Part shown: in pieces, positions 23,928 through 33,003 of the stretch
How the letters are laid out: every line of letters begins with the position of its first letter
Numbering within the stretch: position 1 is the stretch's first letter
Assembly: GCF_003233845.1 (NCBI RefSeq)
Contig: NZ_QKRB01000051.1
Span: forward strand, 124,001-188,000
Origin: Paenibacillus sambharensis
GTDB lineage: Bacteria; Bacillota; Bacilli; Paenibacillales; Paenibacillaceae
DNA length: 64,000 nt
Direction of reading: 5' to 3'
Translations under genes and position numbers: made by a program
Notes under the pieces: generated by a model
Told to the model about the DNA's origin: nothing
The model's input: only the letters and a program-made list of their open reading frames with translations
The model's database searches: none

Positions 23928-25613
23928 TTATGAGGCAGGCTCCACCGAAACAATCCGGTTGCGGCCCCTCTTCTTGGCCTCGTACAAAGCCATATCCACT
24001 TTATGGAACATTTCCTTCAAATACTGTTTCGGATCTTCTATACGGACAGGCTGCTCATGATGCGCAGCCAGCACGCCCATACTGATCGTGATGGTTACAG
24101 GCTCACTCCCCGGTCCGGTATGAATCAGGTTGGACGCCACAGCGGCCTTCACGCGCTCGGCCAGCATAACCGCCTGCTCCATCGTTGTGTGCGGCAGGTA
24201 AACCGTAAATTCCTCACCACCGTATCTGGCTAAGATATCGGTTCGCCGGAGTGATTTTTTTACAGCCTCTGCCGTACTCTTGATCACTTCATCTCCTACA
24301 AGATGTCCATAAGTGTCGTTAATGGATTTAAACAGATCGATATCAAACAAGAAGATGGCAAAGGGAATCCGGTAACGGGCATTGGCAATCATCTCATGCT
24401 CCAGCTGCTGCATCAGATACCGGCGGTTGTAGCAGCCCGTCAGCCCGTCCGTGACCGCCAGATGCTCCAGCTTCTGGTTAGCTGCAAACAGCTCCTGCTG
24501 GATAACAGTGAGCTCGTTGTTGCGTTCCACCAGTACCTTGTTCTGCTCGGCAGATGCCATCATAAGCTCCCTGTATTCCGTAACATCCTGGAATGTAAGC
24601 ACCCGCCCAATCACCATCCACCGGTCCAGAACCGGCTCGCAGCGCATGGAGAAGTAACGCAGTCCCTCCGCAGACCGGCAGGCAATTTCCTGCTGAACAG
24701 GGTGCAAAGAGGCGGAACGGATATTGGCAAGGAAGAGCTCCGCCGTACTTACATCCTCTTGTGAGGCAAGGATACTCTCGACCTTGAACCGGTCTCCCGT
24801 GCGGATGTGAAAATAGCGCCGGAGCGCCTTGTTGGCTTCCAATACAATCTCATGCTCATCCAGAACCGCTACTCCCATAGACATGCTGTCCAGCACGTTT
24901 AGCTGAGCAATCCGGACCAGATCAAATATTCGGTACTTATGTATGGCGATAACCAGATAGACAGCCGCAGCCGTCATACCCACCGAGGTTAGACCCGGAA
25001 CAAGCGGGTAATTCTCGACCAAGATAACATTGAACATTAAATCGGCCACTGCGAACAGCGAGAAGACCAGCATGCCGCTAAGCGCCATACGAATCTGCTT
25101 CCTATGCGCAGGAGCGGCTTTAGCCCGCAGTGTACTGACCATCAGCTTCAGGGAGACAGCGCCATATACGAGCAGCATGCCGACCAGCAGCCAGAACAGC
25201 GGTCCCACGTCATGCTCCACATAATTGCCCTGTCTGGGTGACACGAACAGACCGTCCGGATTAAAGACTGCTGCCAGAACGGTCAGGGAAGTGGCCGTCC
25301 CAAGAACTAGCCGCAGCCTGCGGTCCAGCTTGTAGGATTGTCCAGTCAGAAACAGGGCAAACACCAGCCATCCCAAGCCGAGCAGGGAAAGACTGATGTA
25401 GGCAAGTTTGATATAGAGCATCTGAAGAACCGGATCGGTCGTTGTTGAAACCCCGAATTTGCACAGCGGCCACAGCATAATCTGCGAGTGAAAGAGCAGA
25501 TACACCTTGTGGATACGGGTTATGGCACTGCTTACAAAAACGAAGAAGAACAATCCCAGCAGAAGCACAAACAGGCAGAAGTCCAACCACATGATACCGT
25601 TCAAATGGTTCAC
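23928..25613 (-). CDS. Diguanylate cyclase with 7TM sensor and PAS domain
   Basis: This 561-residue protein begins with seven to eight membrane segments of the histidine-kinase N-terminal 7TM type. A PAS domain follows (LDSMSMGVAVLDEHEIVLEANKALRRYF), then a short coiled coil and a C-terminal GGDEF domain with active site RYGGEEFTVY. The inhibitory RxxD site (RRTD) stands five residues before it. It would synthesise cyclic di-GMP in response to a membrane or small-molecule signal. It is the first gene of the three-gene unit. The GTG at 25613 or the ATG at 25592 could be the start; neither has a clear ribosome site. Confidence 0.92.
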   Translation of the reverse strand: MNHLNGIMWLDFCLFVLLLGLFFFVFVSSAITRIHKVYLLFHSQIMLWPLCKFGVSTTTDPVLQMLYIKLAYISLSLLGLGWLVFALFLTGQSYKLDRRLRLVLGTATSLTVLAAVFNPDGLFVSPRQGNYVEHDVGPLFWLLVGMLLVYGAVSLKLMVSTLRAKAAPAHRKQIRMALSGMLVFSLFAVADLMFNVILVENYPLVPGLTSVGMTAAAVYLVIAIHKYRIFDLVRIAQLNVLDSMSMGVAVLDEHEIVLEANKALRRYFHIRTGDRFKVESILASQEDVSTAELFLANIRSASLHPVQQEIACRSAEGLRYFSMRCEPVLDRWMVIGRVLTFQDVTEYRELMMASAEQNKVLVERNNELTVIQQELFAANQKLEHLAVTDGLTGCYNRRYLMQQLEHEMIANARYRIPFAIFLFDIDLFKSINDTYGHLVGDEVIKSTAEAVKKSLRRTDILARYGGEEFTVYLPHTTMEQAVMLAERVKAAVASNLIHTGPGSEPVTITISMGVLAAHHEQPVRIEDPKQYLKEMFHKVDMALYEAKKRGRNRIVSVEPAS

Positions 25614-25727
25614 CCGATCTAGTTCGATTATAGTTATTCTATCCTATCTTAGCATAAACAGGATTTAGTAGACAATTGAATATCGGTATAATTTTCCTCC
25701 CCATGACCGGTTTGTATATCTATTGAC

Positions 25728-26903
25728 CTAATTCGATGGAGGGAGACGGTCTCCAAGCTCTTTTTCCAGGTAGGGAGAAAGGCTTAACCCATCGCGAAAC
25801 TGCAGATATTCCTTCCACTTTTCTGTCTGCTGCATGCCAGACCCCGCTTTGGTCGCCCGGATCAATATATTCTTGGGCGTATGCTCCATATCAATGAACT
25901 CCAGCAGCTGAACCTTGTAGCCAATGACCTGGAGCAGGTGGCTCCGTACTGCGTCAGTTGCAAGCGAGGCAAAGCGTTCCTTCAGAATGCCGTGATACAG
26001 AAGCGGCGACAGCATGCTGTTGTCAACCTGCCCGAACAGTTCATGCTGGCAGCAGGGCACCGAGAGAATGACAGACGCGTCCCAGCGGACTGCCTTCGCA
26101 AGAGCGGCATCAGTCGCCGTGTCGCAGGCATGCAGCGTGACGACCATGTCCGCTTGGTCCAGACCGCTGTATTCGGCGATATCCCCATGCAGAAACTGCA
26201 GCTTGTCATAGCCAAGCTTAGCCGCCAGATCTGAGCAAAAGGCGATGACATCCTTCTTCAAGTCCAGGCCGATAATGCGGACAGGAAGCTTCTCCTGGAT
26301 TACGAGCAGATGATACAGGGCAAAGGTTAAATAAGATTTACCGCAGCCAAAATCAACGACAGTCAGTTCCTTGTTCTTCGGCAGGGCATCCAGCACATCC
26401 GCAACCATCTCAAGAAACCGGTTGATCTGTCTGAACTTGTCCTGTTTCTGAGCATGAACTCTGCCATCCTTCGTCATGATCCCGAGCTCGACCAGGAACG
26501 GCGCCGCTTCTCCTTCGGCAATGATGCGGTTCTTCTCCCTGTTATGCGACAGGCTCCCTTTACCCGCAGCAGTAGGCGGCTTGCGAAGCATGGTCGCCTT
26601 CCCTTTCTTGCTGAACAGCAGCTGCACGTCTGCTTCCTCCGTCTTAATCAGAGCCTGCCGATAGGTATGTTCCATTAAATCCGTGACCCTGACAGCGGCA
26701 TCCTCCAGCTTCAAGTTCTCATGAATGGCCTTGTTGTCCTTGTGGTGCTCCAGCTGATAGACCGTCTCACCCTTTACGACAACCGGCCTCATCATCACCT
26801 TGGATGGCGCACCCGTGCTCTTCACGCGAAGCTGGCTCAGCGTTGCCTGAATAACAGCCGCTTCCTTCATCCAACCCATTATCTGTTCCCGCCAGTTATC
26901 CAT
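25728..26903 (-). CDS. Class I SAM-dependent methyltransferase
   Basis: This 391-residue protein has a methyltransferase_32-like domain. The SAM-binding motif is LTVVDFGCGKSYLTFALYHLL near residue 185. VVTLHACDTATDAALAKAV and LSVPCCQHEL follow; this Asp/Cys pattern is typical of the family. The substrate is unknown. I start at the ATG at 26903, which overlaps the stop of the upstream gene (CTTAATGGATAA), a coupled-translation arrangement. A longer in-frame ATG at 26957 lacks a ribosome site. Confidence 0.82.
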   Translation of the reverse strand: MDNWREQIMGWMKEAAVIQATLSQLRVKSTGAPSKVMMRPVVVKGETVYQLEHHKDNKAIHENLKLEDAAVRVTDLMEHTYRQALIKTEEADVQLLFSKKGKATMLRKPPTAAGKGSLSHNREKNRIIAEGEAAPFLVELGIMTKDGRVHAQKQDKFRQINRFLEMVADVLDALPKNKELTVVDFGCGKSYLTFALYHLLVIQEKLPVRIIGLDLKKDVIAFCSDLAAKLGYDKLQFLHGDIAEYSGLDQADMVVTLHACDTATDAALAKAVRWDASVILSVPCCQHELFGQVDNSMLSPLLYHGILKERFASLATDAVRSHLLQVIGYKVQLLEFIDMEHTPKNILIRATKAGSGMQQTEKWKEYLQFRDGLSLSPYLEKELGDRLPPSN

Positions 26904-27561
26904 TAAGGCCCCGCACGCTCCATTTCTCCAGTTGTTCGATTCCTTGTTCGAGCTCATCGCGCGGAAGTCCGCCGGCTGACAGCTCTGCGTCTTCCTTCAG
27001 CATAAGCCTTCTATAGAAATTCGAGGCATCACCGGCCTCAAGTTCCCTGTCCTCCAGAAGCTCGTGCATAATATTCTCCGCTTCTGCGTAACGCCCTTCC
27101 GCTTCATGCCAGGATGCGAGCAGCTTCTTAACGGCTGCAGGCAGTTCATAAGCCTTGAGCCTGTCCAGCAGCAGTTCCGCCTCCCGGCGCGGCTCCGAGA
27201 CTACCGGGTCTGCTCCATAGAGCAGCAGCCGGAGATTCAGCGCGAGTGATTTGACATATCGCGCATAACCCTCTGTCTCCTGCCCCTGTTCATCATGGAT
27301 TTCGCCCAATTGTCTCAGCAGCAGCGCTATGGCCTCAAGCGCAGCGCTATCCACAACGCCGTTGGTCGTGAGCAAATCCGTTATATCCTTATCCGACAGG
27401 GCATGAATAAGCCGCGGCTGAAGACGGAGATGCCGTTCAAAGAGGTCATCAATGACTTTCATTGCTTCTAGATGCTCCTTGCGCTGACGCAGGCCCATGA
27501 CCTGGCCAACGGCTTCACCGACCTGCTCGATCATGCGCATAAAATAATCTCTCTGAAACAT
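26896..27561 (-). CDS. DUF6483 family protein
   Basis: This 221-residue helical protein starts MFQRDYFMRMIEQVGEAVGQ, a recognisable N-terminus of DUF6483 proteins of Bacillales. TPR-like helices follow (ALEAIALLLRQLGEIHDEQ, LLASWHEAEGRYAEAENIMHELLED). The function is unknown. It overlaps the downstream methyltransferase start, so the two are co-translated. Confidence 0.8.
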   Translation of the reverse strand: MFQRDYFMRMIEQVGEAVGQVMGLRQRKEHLEAMKVIDDLFERHLRLQPRLIHALSDKDITDLLTTNGVVDSAALEAIALLLRQLGEIHDEQGQETEGYARYVKSLALNLRLLLYGADPVVSEPRREAELLLDRLKAYELPAAVKKLLASWHEAEGRYAEAENIMHELLEDRELEAGDASNFYRRLMLKEDAELSAGGLPRDELEQGIEQLEKWSVRGLNG

Positions 27562-27592
27562 CCCGCTGCCTCCTTCGGCCTAATATGACCTG

Positions 27593-28429
27593 TCAACGGC
27601 CGATCGCCCGGCTGATGAATGCATTTAGCTTCGCGGCCAGTTGAACCGGCTGTTCAGCCATGCTCATGTGGCCGCTGCCCTGCAGCAGCACCTGCTCGAT
27701 ATTTGAACCCTCAGCTACGAAGGTCTTCTCTCTGCCGATCACTTGATCCTCATCTCCGGCAAGCAGAAGGACTGGCTTATCCAGCCCGCGCAGCACTTCC
27801 GTACGGTCAGGGCGCTCCTTCATGCCTAGCGCGCATGCCGCCGCCGCATGACGGTCTGTACCTTTGCCAATCGCTTTGGCCTGCTCGACACGATCAGCCA
27901 TCCCAGCCAGATGAGAAGGGGCAAACAGCTTCGGGACCAGGCTCTCTACGAATGCTTCCACACCTTCTGTACGGATCGTCTCTGCTGCTTTATCCCGCTT
28001 TTCTCTTCCTTCTGCCGTATCGGGCAGAGGCGTTGAATGAACCAGCCCCAGTGCATGCAGCATATCCGGATGCCGCTCGGCAAAGGCCAATGCCGCATAG
28101 CCGCCGAGCGAATGACCGATTATGACGGCCTGCTTCTCTCCAGCTTCAGCCAGCAGACCCGATATATCATCTGCCAGTGCTTCCATCGTATACACCTCTT
28201 CCTCCGGCGCTGACGAGGAGCCATGCCCCCGGAAATCCGGTGCAATTACCTTAACCGATGGTTCTAGCAGCGGCAGCACATCCTTCCAGTAAGCGGAGCT
28301 GCCGCAATAACCATGCAGAAGAAGGACAACAGGCTCATCAGAGGACTTCTTCTCTCCCTGTATCCAGTATGCTGTCTTACCGCCGGACCAGCTGGCCTCA
28401 CGGTTGGCAATTGTAATCGGTTCGTTCAT
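27593..28429 (-). CDS. Alpha/beta-fold hydrolase
   Basis: This is a cytoplasmic protein of about 278 residues. VVLLLHGYCGSSAYWKDVLP gives the oxyanion-hole HG motif, and VIIGHSLGGYAALAFAERHP gives the GxSxG nucleophile elbow. LLLAGDEDQVI provides the Asp and GSGHMSMAEQP the catalytic His, so the triad is complete. The substrate is unknown; esterases and haloperoxidase-like enzymes share this pattern. GGAAAGGG is best spaced for the ATG at 28429. Its start overlaps the yyaC stop. Confidence 0.87.
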   Translation of the reverse strand: MNEPITIANREASWSGGKTAYWIQGEKKSSDEPVVLLLHGYCGSSAYWKDVLPLLEPSVKVIAPDFRGHGSSSAPEEEVYTMEALADDISGLLAEAGEKQAVIIGHSLGGYAALAFAERHPDMLHALGLVHSTPLPDTAEGREKRDKAAETIRTEGVEAFVESLVPKLFAPSHLAGMADRVEQAKAIGKGTDRHAAAACALGMKERPDRTEVLRGLDKPVLLLAGDEDQVIGREKTFVAEGSNIEQVLLQGSGHMSMAEQPVQLAAKLNAFISRAIGR

Positions 28430-28434
28430 TCCGT

Positions 28435-29091
28435 TCATCCCTTTCCAGTATATTCAGGCGTCCAGGCTTGCCGGATAACAGCCGCCGTCTGTCTGGCCAT
28501 CTCCATGACAAGGTGCAGGGAGGTGCCCTGCAGGATCCAGTAAGGCTTGATCCCCATCCGGTTCACCACTCCGGCTACACTGTAGTCTCCAATCTCGACG
28601 AATGGTCTGCCGACCGCCTCCGCAGGCCGCAGCGGGCCGGCACCAACCACATAAGAGCCGACTGAATCCGGTTTGCCGAGACAAGCGTCTATAGCAATTA
28701 CCAGCTTGCCCTCCGGCAGGGAATGCCCCGCCGACTGCAGCCTGACAGCATCGCAGGGTTCCTTCAGGGTACCGATAACCGATGGCCATCCATACTCTGT
28801 CAAGTAAGTACCTACCAGCGGGCCGTAAGCATCTCCCGTTGAGCGGTCCGTACCGATACAAACCATGCATATTGCCAGCGGATCCGGATGCTCTGCAGCA
28901 ACGGCACGGAAGAACCCAGCCAATCCGTCTGTATTAACTACTGACCGGACAGACTGGGCACAGCCTTCCGGGTTCTGCGGTTTATGCTTCACGGCTGCAA
29001 TCCTCTCCCCACACCGCCTTACAGCCAACACTTGGCAGCAGACATCACCTTGTTTAAAGCTTCGTAGCTCTATTGTATCGGATAACACCAT
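28435..29091 (-). CDS. yyaC: Spore protein YyaC (GPR-like protease fold)
   Basis: This 218-residue protein has the YyaC signature: CIGTDRSTGDAYGPLVGTYL around residue 78, IDACLGKPDSVGSYVVGAGPL, and VGRPFVEIGDYSVAGVVN. YyaC is a sporulation-associated relative of the germination protease GPR. Its enzymatic role is not established. It is about 15 residues longer at the N-terminus than B. subtilis YyaC, so the start may be internal. It overlaps the downstream hydrolase gene by seven bases. Confidence 0.87.
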   Translation of the reverse strand: MVLSDTIELRSFKQGDVCCQVLAVRRCGERIAAVKHKPQNPEGCAQSVRSVVNTDGLAGFFRAVAAEHPDPLAICMVCIGTDRSTGDAYGPLVGTYLTEYGWPSVIGTLKEPCDAVRLQSAGHSLPEGKLVIAIDACLGKPDSVGSYVVGAGPLRPAEAVGRPFVEIGDYSVAGVVNRMGIKPYWILQGTSLHLVMEMARQTAAVIRQAWTPEYTGKG

Positions 29092-29182
29092 CCCTGTTCA
29101 ATTTTTTGTCACGCGAGTGCATTCATGGTACAATACGCTCGAAAGCAGGGCAGGTATCGGAATAAGGGAAGGGTGATCAGCA

Positions 29183-29419
29183 ATGCCGGATTTGAGCCAG
29201 CCATCGCAAGAAAATGTAAAATATATGATCGAAGTTATCAAGAACAAGCTGAGGATGGCTTCGGGGGCGGCCATGCAGGCCTCCAACTTCAGCCTGGACC
29301 ACTACGAAGACATCAAGGATCTGTACGAGGTTGTAGCCAGCAAAGACAAATTCAGCATCAGCGAGGTTGAAGCGCTTGTATCCGAGCTTGGCAAGCTCCG
29401 CTCGAGCAGCCCGTCTTAA
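29183..29419 (+). CDS. DUF1128 family protein (YfkK-like)
   Basis: This 78-residue helical protein contains NVKYMIEVIKNKLRMAS, HYEDIKDLYEVVASKDKFS and SEVEALVSELGKLRSS. It matches B. subtilis YfkK across its length. The function is unknown. GGGAAGGG precedes the ATG at 29183. Two strong hairpins end the unit downstream. Confidence 0.87.
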   Translation: MPDLSQPSQENVKYMIEVIKNKLRMASGAAMQASNFSLDHYEDIKDLYEVVASKDKFSISEVEALVSELGKLRSSSPS

Positions 29420-29461
29420 GCAGGAGCAGAGCAAGCAAGAGGACAACCAAGAGGAATTGTC

Positions 29462-29534
29462 TCATTTTCTGCCCACCCTCAGCAGAAAATGACAACGTCC
29501 GGCCGGGAACCCCTGTTCCCGGCCGGACGTTTTT
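29462..29534 (+). terminator. Tandem hairpins, second an intrinsic terminator
   Basis: The first hairpin is TCATTTTCTGC / GCAGAAAATGA (29462-29492). The second is a perfect 17-bp stem, AACGTCCGGCCGGGAAC (29494-29510) and its complement (29515-29531), followed by T residues. Confidence 0.85.
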
Positions 29535-29658
29535 GTTTCCTGTGATTCAATGCCGCTTACTTAGACTGACGAGCCTGCAGGGCGTCAGCCCAAGGGCAAG
29601 ACCCCTAAGCTGATGCTTACTTCGCACAGAAGCATCATTTGGATAGGGGCCTAGCGGA

Positions 29659-30150
29659 CTACTGAGCCTGCTCTTCTTCGGATGCTGATCCGGCTGCCGC
29701 TTCCTTCTCGCCGGATTCTTCTTCACGCTGCTCCTGCACCTCGAGCAGCAGCTTAACGGATACCCGCTTCTGCTCGCCCTTGAGGAACTGGGCGATACGC
29801 TCGAGCTTGCCTGCCACCTCATCGCCCTGCAGGGTAATATTGAGCTCGTAGGCAAAATGGTCCTCACGCGGTTTGGCCGGCTCGGATACAGGCAGAGCCA
29901 CCACACTGCGCTGGTCAGCGCCCCGGTCGCCAAGCAGCTGATCGGGGTAGAACTTGTCCGATTTGTTTACGACACGATCATATATCCGCAGCTTCTTAAG
30001 AAGCATGTAATACTGGGCGGAGTGCTTAAATCCCCATGCCTCGCGAATGTCCTTCAGATTGTAATCCACCTTGTACCGTTTCAGCTGCTCGACCTGCTCG
30101 TCGGCAGACAGCTTCAAAAAATCATCCAATGCCATAATTGGCGTTGCCAA
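29659..30150 (-). CDS. Hypothetical protein, about 163 residues
   Basis: I favour the TTG at 30150, because AAAGGA is eight bases upstream. An ATG at 30159 is too close to that site and an ATG at 30135 has none. The first half (LDDFLKLSADEQVEQLKRY ... REAWGFKHSAQYYMLLKKL) looks like a small DNA- or protein-binding helical domain. The second half has a beta segment (FAYELNITLQGDEVAGKLERI) and an acidic Glu/Ala-rich tail. I do not recognise a family. Confidence 0.6.
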   Translation of the reverse strand: MATPIMALDDFLKLSADEQVEQLKRYKVDYNLKDIREAWGFKHSAQYYMLLKKLRIYDRVVNKSDKFYPDQLLGDRGADQRSVVALPVSEPAKPREDHFAYELNITLQGDEVAGKLERIAQFLKGEQKRVSVKLLLEVQEQREEESGEKEAAAGSASEEEQAQ

Positions 30151-30231
30151 TGTGATCATCCTTTCTAAACATTTGTATATAGTATTGTTCGATTATTAAT
30201 TTAAAAATCCTTCCAAATAATTCGGAAAAAT

Positions 30232-30260
30232 AAAAAAGAAGGCTAATGGTTCAGCCTTCT
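30232..30260 (-). terminator. Terminator of the galKET operon
   Basis: On the minus strand AGAAGGCT, eight-base loop, AGCCTTCT, then TTTTT, 35 bases after galT. Confidence 0.85.
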
Positions 30261-30294
30261 CTCGTGTAATTGTCGAACAAAATCGAAATTACTG

Positions 30295-31887
30295 TTATTT
30301 TAACACATACCCCAGGCTGCCTACAAACCGTCCAAAAGCTGCCCTTCCGGCATTGGTTTGCTTAAATACTCCCGCATCAGCCAGTACCTCGGCAAACTTC
30401 TCTCCCACTTCAGACTTGATCAGCTGCACCGCATCATCGGCCGCGACCTTAGTCCCATATTTAGTGGTCATGGCATTAATCCAAGCTGCATGCTGGTACA
30501 GTGGATGGGCCGGGTCCGCAAGCTCGGAAGGCTGGTAAGCCCGCTCACCTGTAAGGTAAGCAGTGATTTGCTCCATCTCTGACTTAAGTCTGCCAGGCAG
30601 AACGGCAAGCCCCATAACCTCGATCAGGCCGATGTTCTCCTTCTTAATATGGTGGAGATGGCTGTGCGGATGGAAGATTCCATCCGGATGCTCCTCACTT
30701 GTCCGATTATTCCGCAGTACAAGATCCAGTTCATACTGCCCGTCATGCTTCTTGCGGGCAATCGGGGTGATCGTGTTATGAGGCACTACGCTGCCATCCG
30801 GCTGCTCGGTCACGGCTGCAATTTCCGCCTCTTGATCGCTATAGCTGCGCCAAGCGGCCAGAATGCGCTCCCCGGCTGCCAGCACACTCTTCTTATCCGG
30901 GCCTTGAACCCGGATAACCGACAGCGGCCAGTTCACAAGGCTGAACGAAAGCTCAGGTTCCTGCTCATCCTTGTAGACGGCGAACGCCGGAGCCACCTCC
31001 ATTGGAAATACGTGTCTGCCCGCCTGGAAGTGATCATGATTCAGGATGGAACCGCCAACGATCGGCAGGTCCGCGTTCGAGCCTATGAAGTAGTGCGGGA
31101 AAGCATCCACGAAGTCCAGCAGTCTCGCAAAGGTTGTCCCGCTGATCTGCATCGGGACATGCTCGCCCTTAAATACGATACTATGTTCATTATAGTAAAC
31201 GTAAGGGGAGTACTGAAAGAACCACTGCTCATTCTGCAGCGTCAGCGGGATGACCCGCAGGTTCTGTCTCGCCGGGTGATCCGCCCGGCCCGCGTAGCCA
31301 ACATTATCGACGCACAGCAGGCACTTCGGATACCGGCTGGGCGGAAGTGTCTTCAGCAGGGCGATTTCCTTCGGGTCCTTCTCCGGTTTGGACAGGTTAA
31401 CCGTAATTTCCAGGTCGCCGTACTCCGTCTGCTGTCTCCAGTACTGGTTCTTCGAAATCCGGTCCATCCGGATGTAATTCGAGTCGATATTCAGCTTATA
31501 GAAGCGGTCTGTCGCCTTGTCAATGCCCTGGGTATCAGCCAGGCGGTAAAAGGCGGAAGCCGTCTCAGCGGGACGAGCCATCAGCATGCCCATAATCTTG
31601 GCATCAAGGAGATCGCGGTAAGTCAGCGTATTATCAGGAATAAGGCCGATTGCATAGCCGTAATCCAGAAGTCCCTCCAGCAGCTGGACGGGGCTCTCGG
31701 GCAGATCGCCCGCACTTTGACCCTCATATGGCTCTTTAAACCCAAACAGGTCAAGCAGCGCATTACGCGAGAACGGCTCGTCAAGCGGCTCAATCATGCC
31801 ATTGTGAAGCGCGAAACGGACCAGCTGCTCAATCAGCTGCTGCGCTTCTGCTGAGGTTACGGCCTGCTTGTTCGTTAATTGTGTCAT
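30295..31887 (-). CDS. galT: UDP-glucose--hexose-1-phosphate uridylyltransferase, class II
   Basis: I start at the ATG at 31887, where GAGGGGAG lies eight bases upstream, giving 530 residues. An in-frame ATG at 32076 would run back over the galE stop. It is the long Firmicutes-type GalT, unlike the 350-residue enterobacterial form. The active-site region NHDHFQAGRHVFP is visible near residue 285. Leloir pathway: it exchanges UMP between UDP-glucose and galactose 1-phosphate. It is the third gene of galK-galE-galT, 79 bases after galE. Confidence 0.95.
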   Translation of the reverse strand: MTQLTNKQAVTSAEAQQLIEQLVRFALHNGMIEPLDEPFSRNALLDLFGFKEPYEGQSAGDLPESPVQLLEGLLDYGYAIGLIPDNTLTYRDLLDAKIMGMLMARPAETASAFYRLADTQGIDKATDRFYKLNIDSNYIRMDRISKNQYWRQQTEYGDLEITVNLSKPEKDPKEIALLKTLPPSRYPKCLLCVDNVGYAGRADHPARQNLRVIPLTLQNEQWFFQYSPYVYYNEHSIVFKGEHVPMQISGTTFARLLDFVDAFPHYFIGSNADLPIVGGSILNHDHFQAGRHVFPMEVAPAFAVYKDEQEPELSFSLVNWPLSVIRVQGPDKKSVLAAGERILAAWRSYSDQEAEIAAVTEQPDGSVVPHNTITPIARKKHDGQYELDLVLRNNRTSEEHPDGIFHPHSHLHHIKKENIGLIEVMGLAVLPGRLKSEMEQITAYLTGERAYQPSELADPAHPLYQHAAWINAMTTKYGTKVAADDAVQLIKSEVGEKFAEVLADAGVFKQTNAGRAAFGRFVGSLGYVLK

Positions 31888-31966
31888 CTCGTCTTGCTCC
31901 CCTCTTGGAAAGCGGTGATGCGAAGGGACAGCCATGAATTCCTGCCCCTTCGGCAGAGTCGCCCGC

Positions 31967-32956
31967 TTACTTGTCGTTGTAGCCTTGCGGATGATTACTG
32001 TGCCATTCCCATGCGCTGCGGATAATATCCTCCAGCTTGTCGCGGGAAGGCTTCCACCCAAGCTCCTGTCTGGCACGCTGAGAGGAAGCGACCAGCACAG
32101 CCGGATCGCCTGCCCGGCGCGGCTCCATAACGGCCGGAATGTCCTTGCCGGTCACCTGACGCGCGATGTCGATTACTTCCTTTACAGAGAAGCCTTGCCC
32201 GTTGCCCAGGTTATACACCGCGCTCTCGCCGCCGCTGCGCAGCTTAAGCACCGCGAGAATATGCGCATCCGCCAAGTCGCTGACGTGAATGTAGTCGCGT
32301 ATGCAGGTGCCGTCCTGCGTCGGGTAGTCATCGCCGAAGATTGAGATATGCGCTCTCTGTCCAAGCGCTGTTTGCAGTACGAGCGGGATCAGGTGGGTTT
32401 CAGGATGATGGTCCTCGCCGATCTTGCCGCTGGCATGTGCCCCTGCGGCGTTGAAGTAGCGCAGCGACACATATTTGATGCCGTGTGCGGAATCGAACCA
32501 GCGGATCATTTTCTCCATAGCCAGCTTCGTTTCGCCGTACGTATTGGTTGGAACCGTCCGGTCCTGCTCGCTGATTGGCACGTTCTCCGGCTCGCCGTAA
32601 GTAGCCGCCGTCGACGAGAAGACAATCCGCTTCACGCCGTACTCATTCATCTTCTCCAGCAGACACAGGGTGCCGTATACATTGTTGTGATAGTACTTGC
32701 CAGGGTCCTTCATGCTCTCGCCGACCAGCGAATTGGCTGCAAAGTGAATTACAGCATCAATCTCATTTTCCTTAAACACTGTATCCAGGAATGCCGCATC
32801 CCGCAGGTCTCCTTCATAGAGCTTTCCGCCAAGAACGGCTGCCTTGTGACCCTGCTGCAGGTTGTCGACAACTACAATCTCTTCTCCGCGCTCCAGGAGC
32901 GCTGCCACCGCGTGGGAACCGATATAACCGGCTCCGCCCGTTACCAAAACCGCCAT
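31967..32956 (-). CDS. galE: UDP-glucose 4-epimerase
   Basis: This 329-residue extended short-chain dehydrogenase has the NAD-binding motif VTGGAGYIGSH at residues 4-14. The catalytic Ser/Tyr/Lys are in FSSTAATYGEP and NTYGETKLAMEK. It interconverts UDP-galactose and UDP-glucose. It lies between galK (47 bases upstream) and galT. The product also serves cell-wall glycan synthesis. Confidence 0.96.
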   Translation of the reverse strand: MAVLVTGGAGYIGSHAVAALLERGEEIVVVDNLQQGHKAAVLGGKLYEGDLRDAAFLDTVFKENEIDAVIHFAANSLVGESMKDPGKYYHNNVYGTLCLLEKMNEYGVKRIVFSSTAATYGEPENVPISEQDRTVPTNTYGETKLAMEKMIRWFDSAHGIKYVSLRYFNAAGAHASGKIGEDHHPETHLIPLVLQTALGQRAHISIFGDDYPTQDGTCIRDYIHVSDLADAHILAVLKLRSGGESAVYNLGNGQGFSVKEVIDIARQVTGKDIPAVMEPRRAGDPAVLVASSQRARQELGWKPSRDKLEDIIRSAWEWHSNHPQGYNDK

Positions 32957-33003
32957 TGTATAATCTCTCCCTTAAATACGGGAAGCTCCCGCATGTTCTT
33001 ATT

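Noticed and set aside
30295-32076. Longer galT reading frame starting at 32076
   Set aside because: It would run back into the galE gene. The ATG at 31887 has a strong ribosome site and gives a normal class II GalT.
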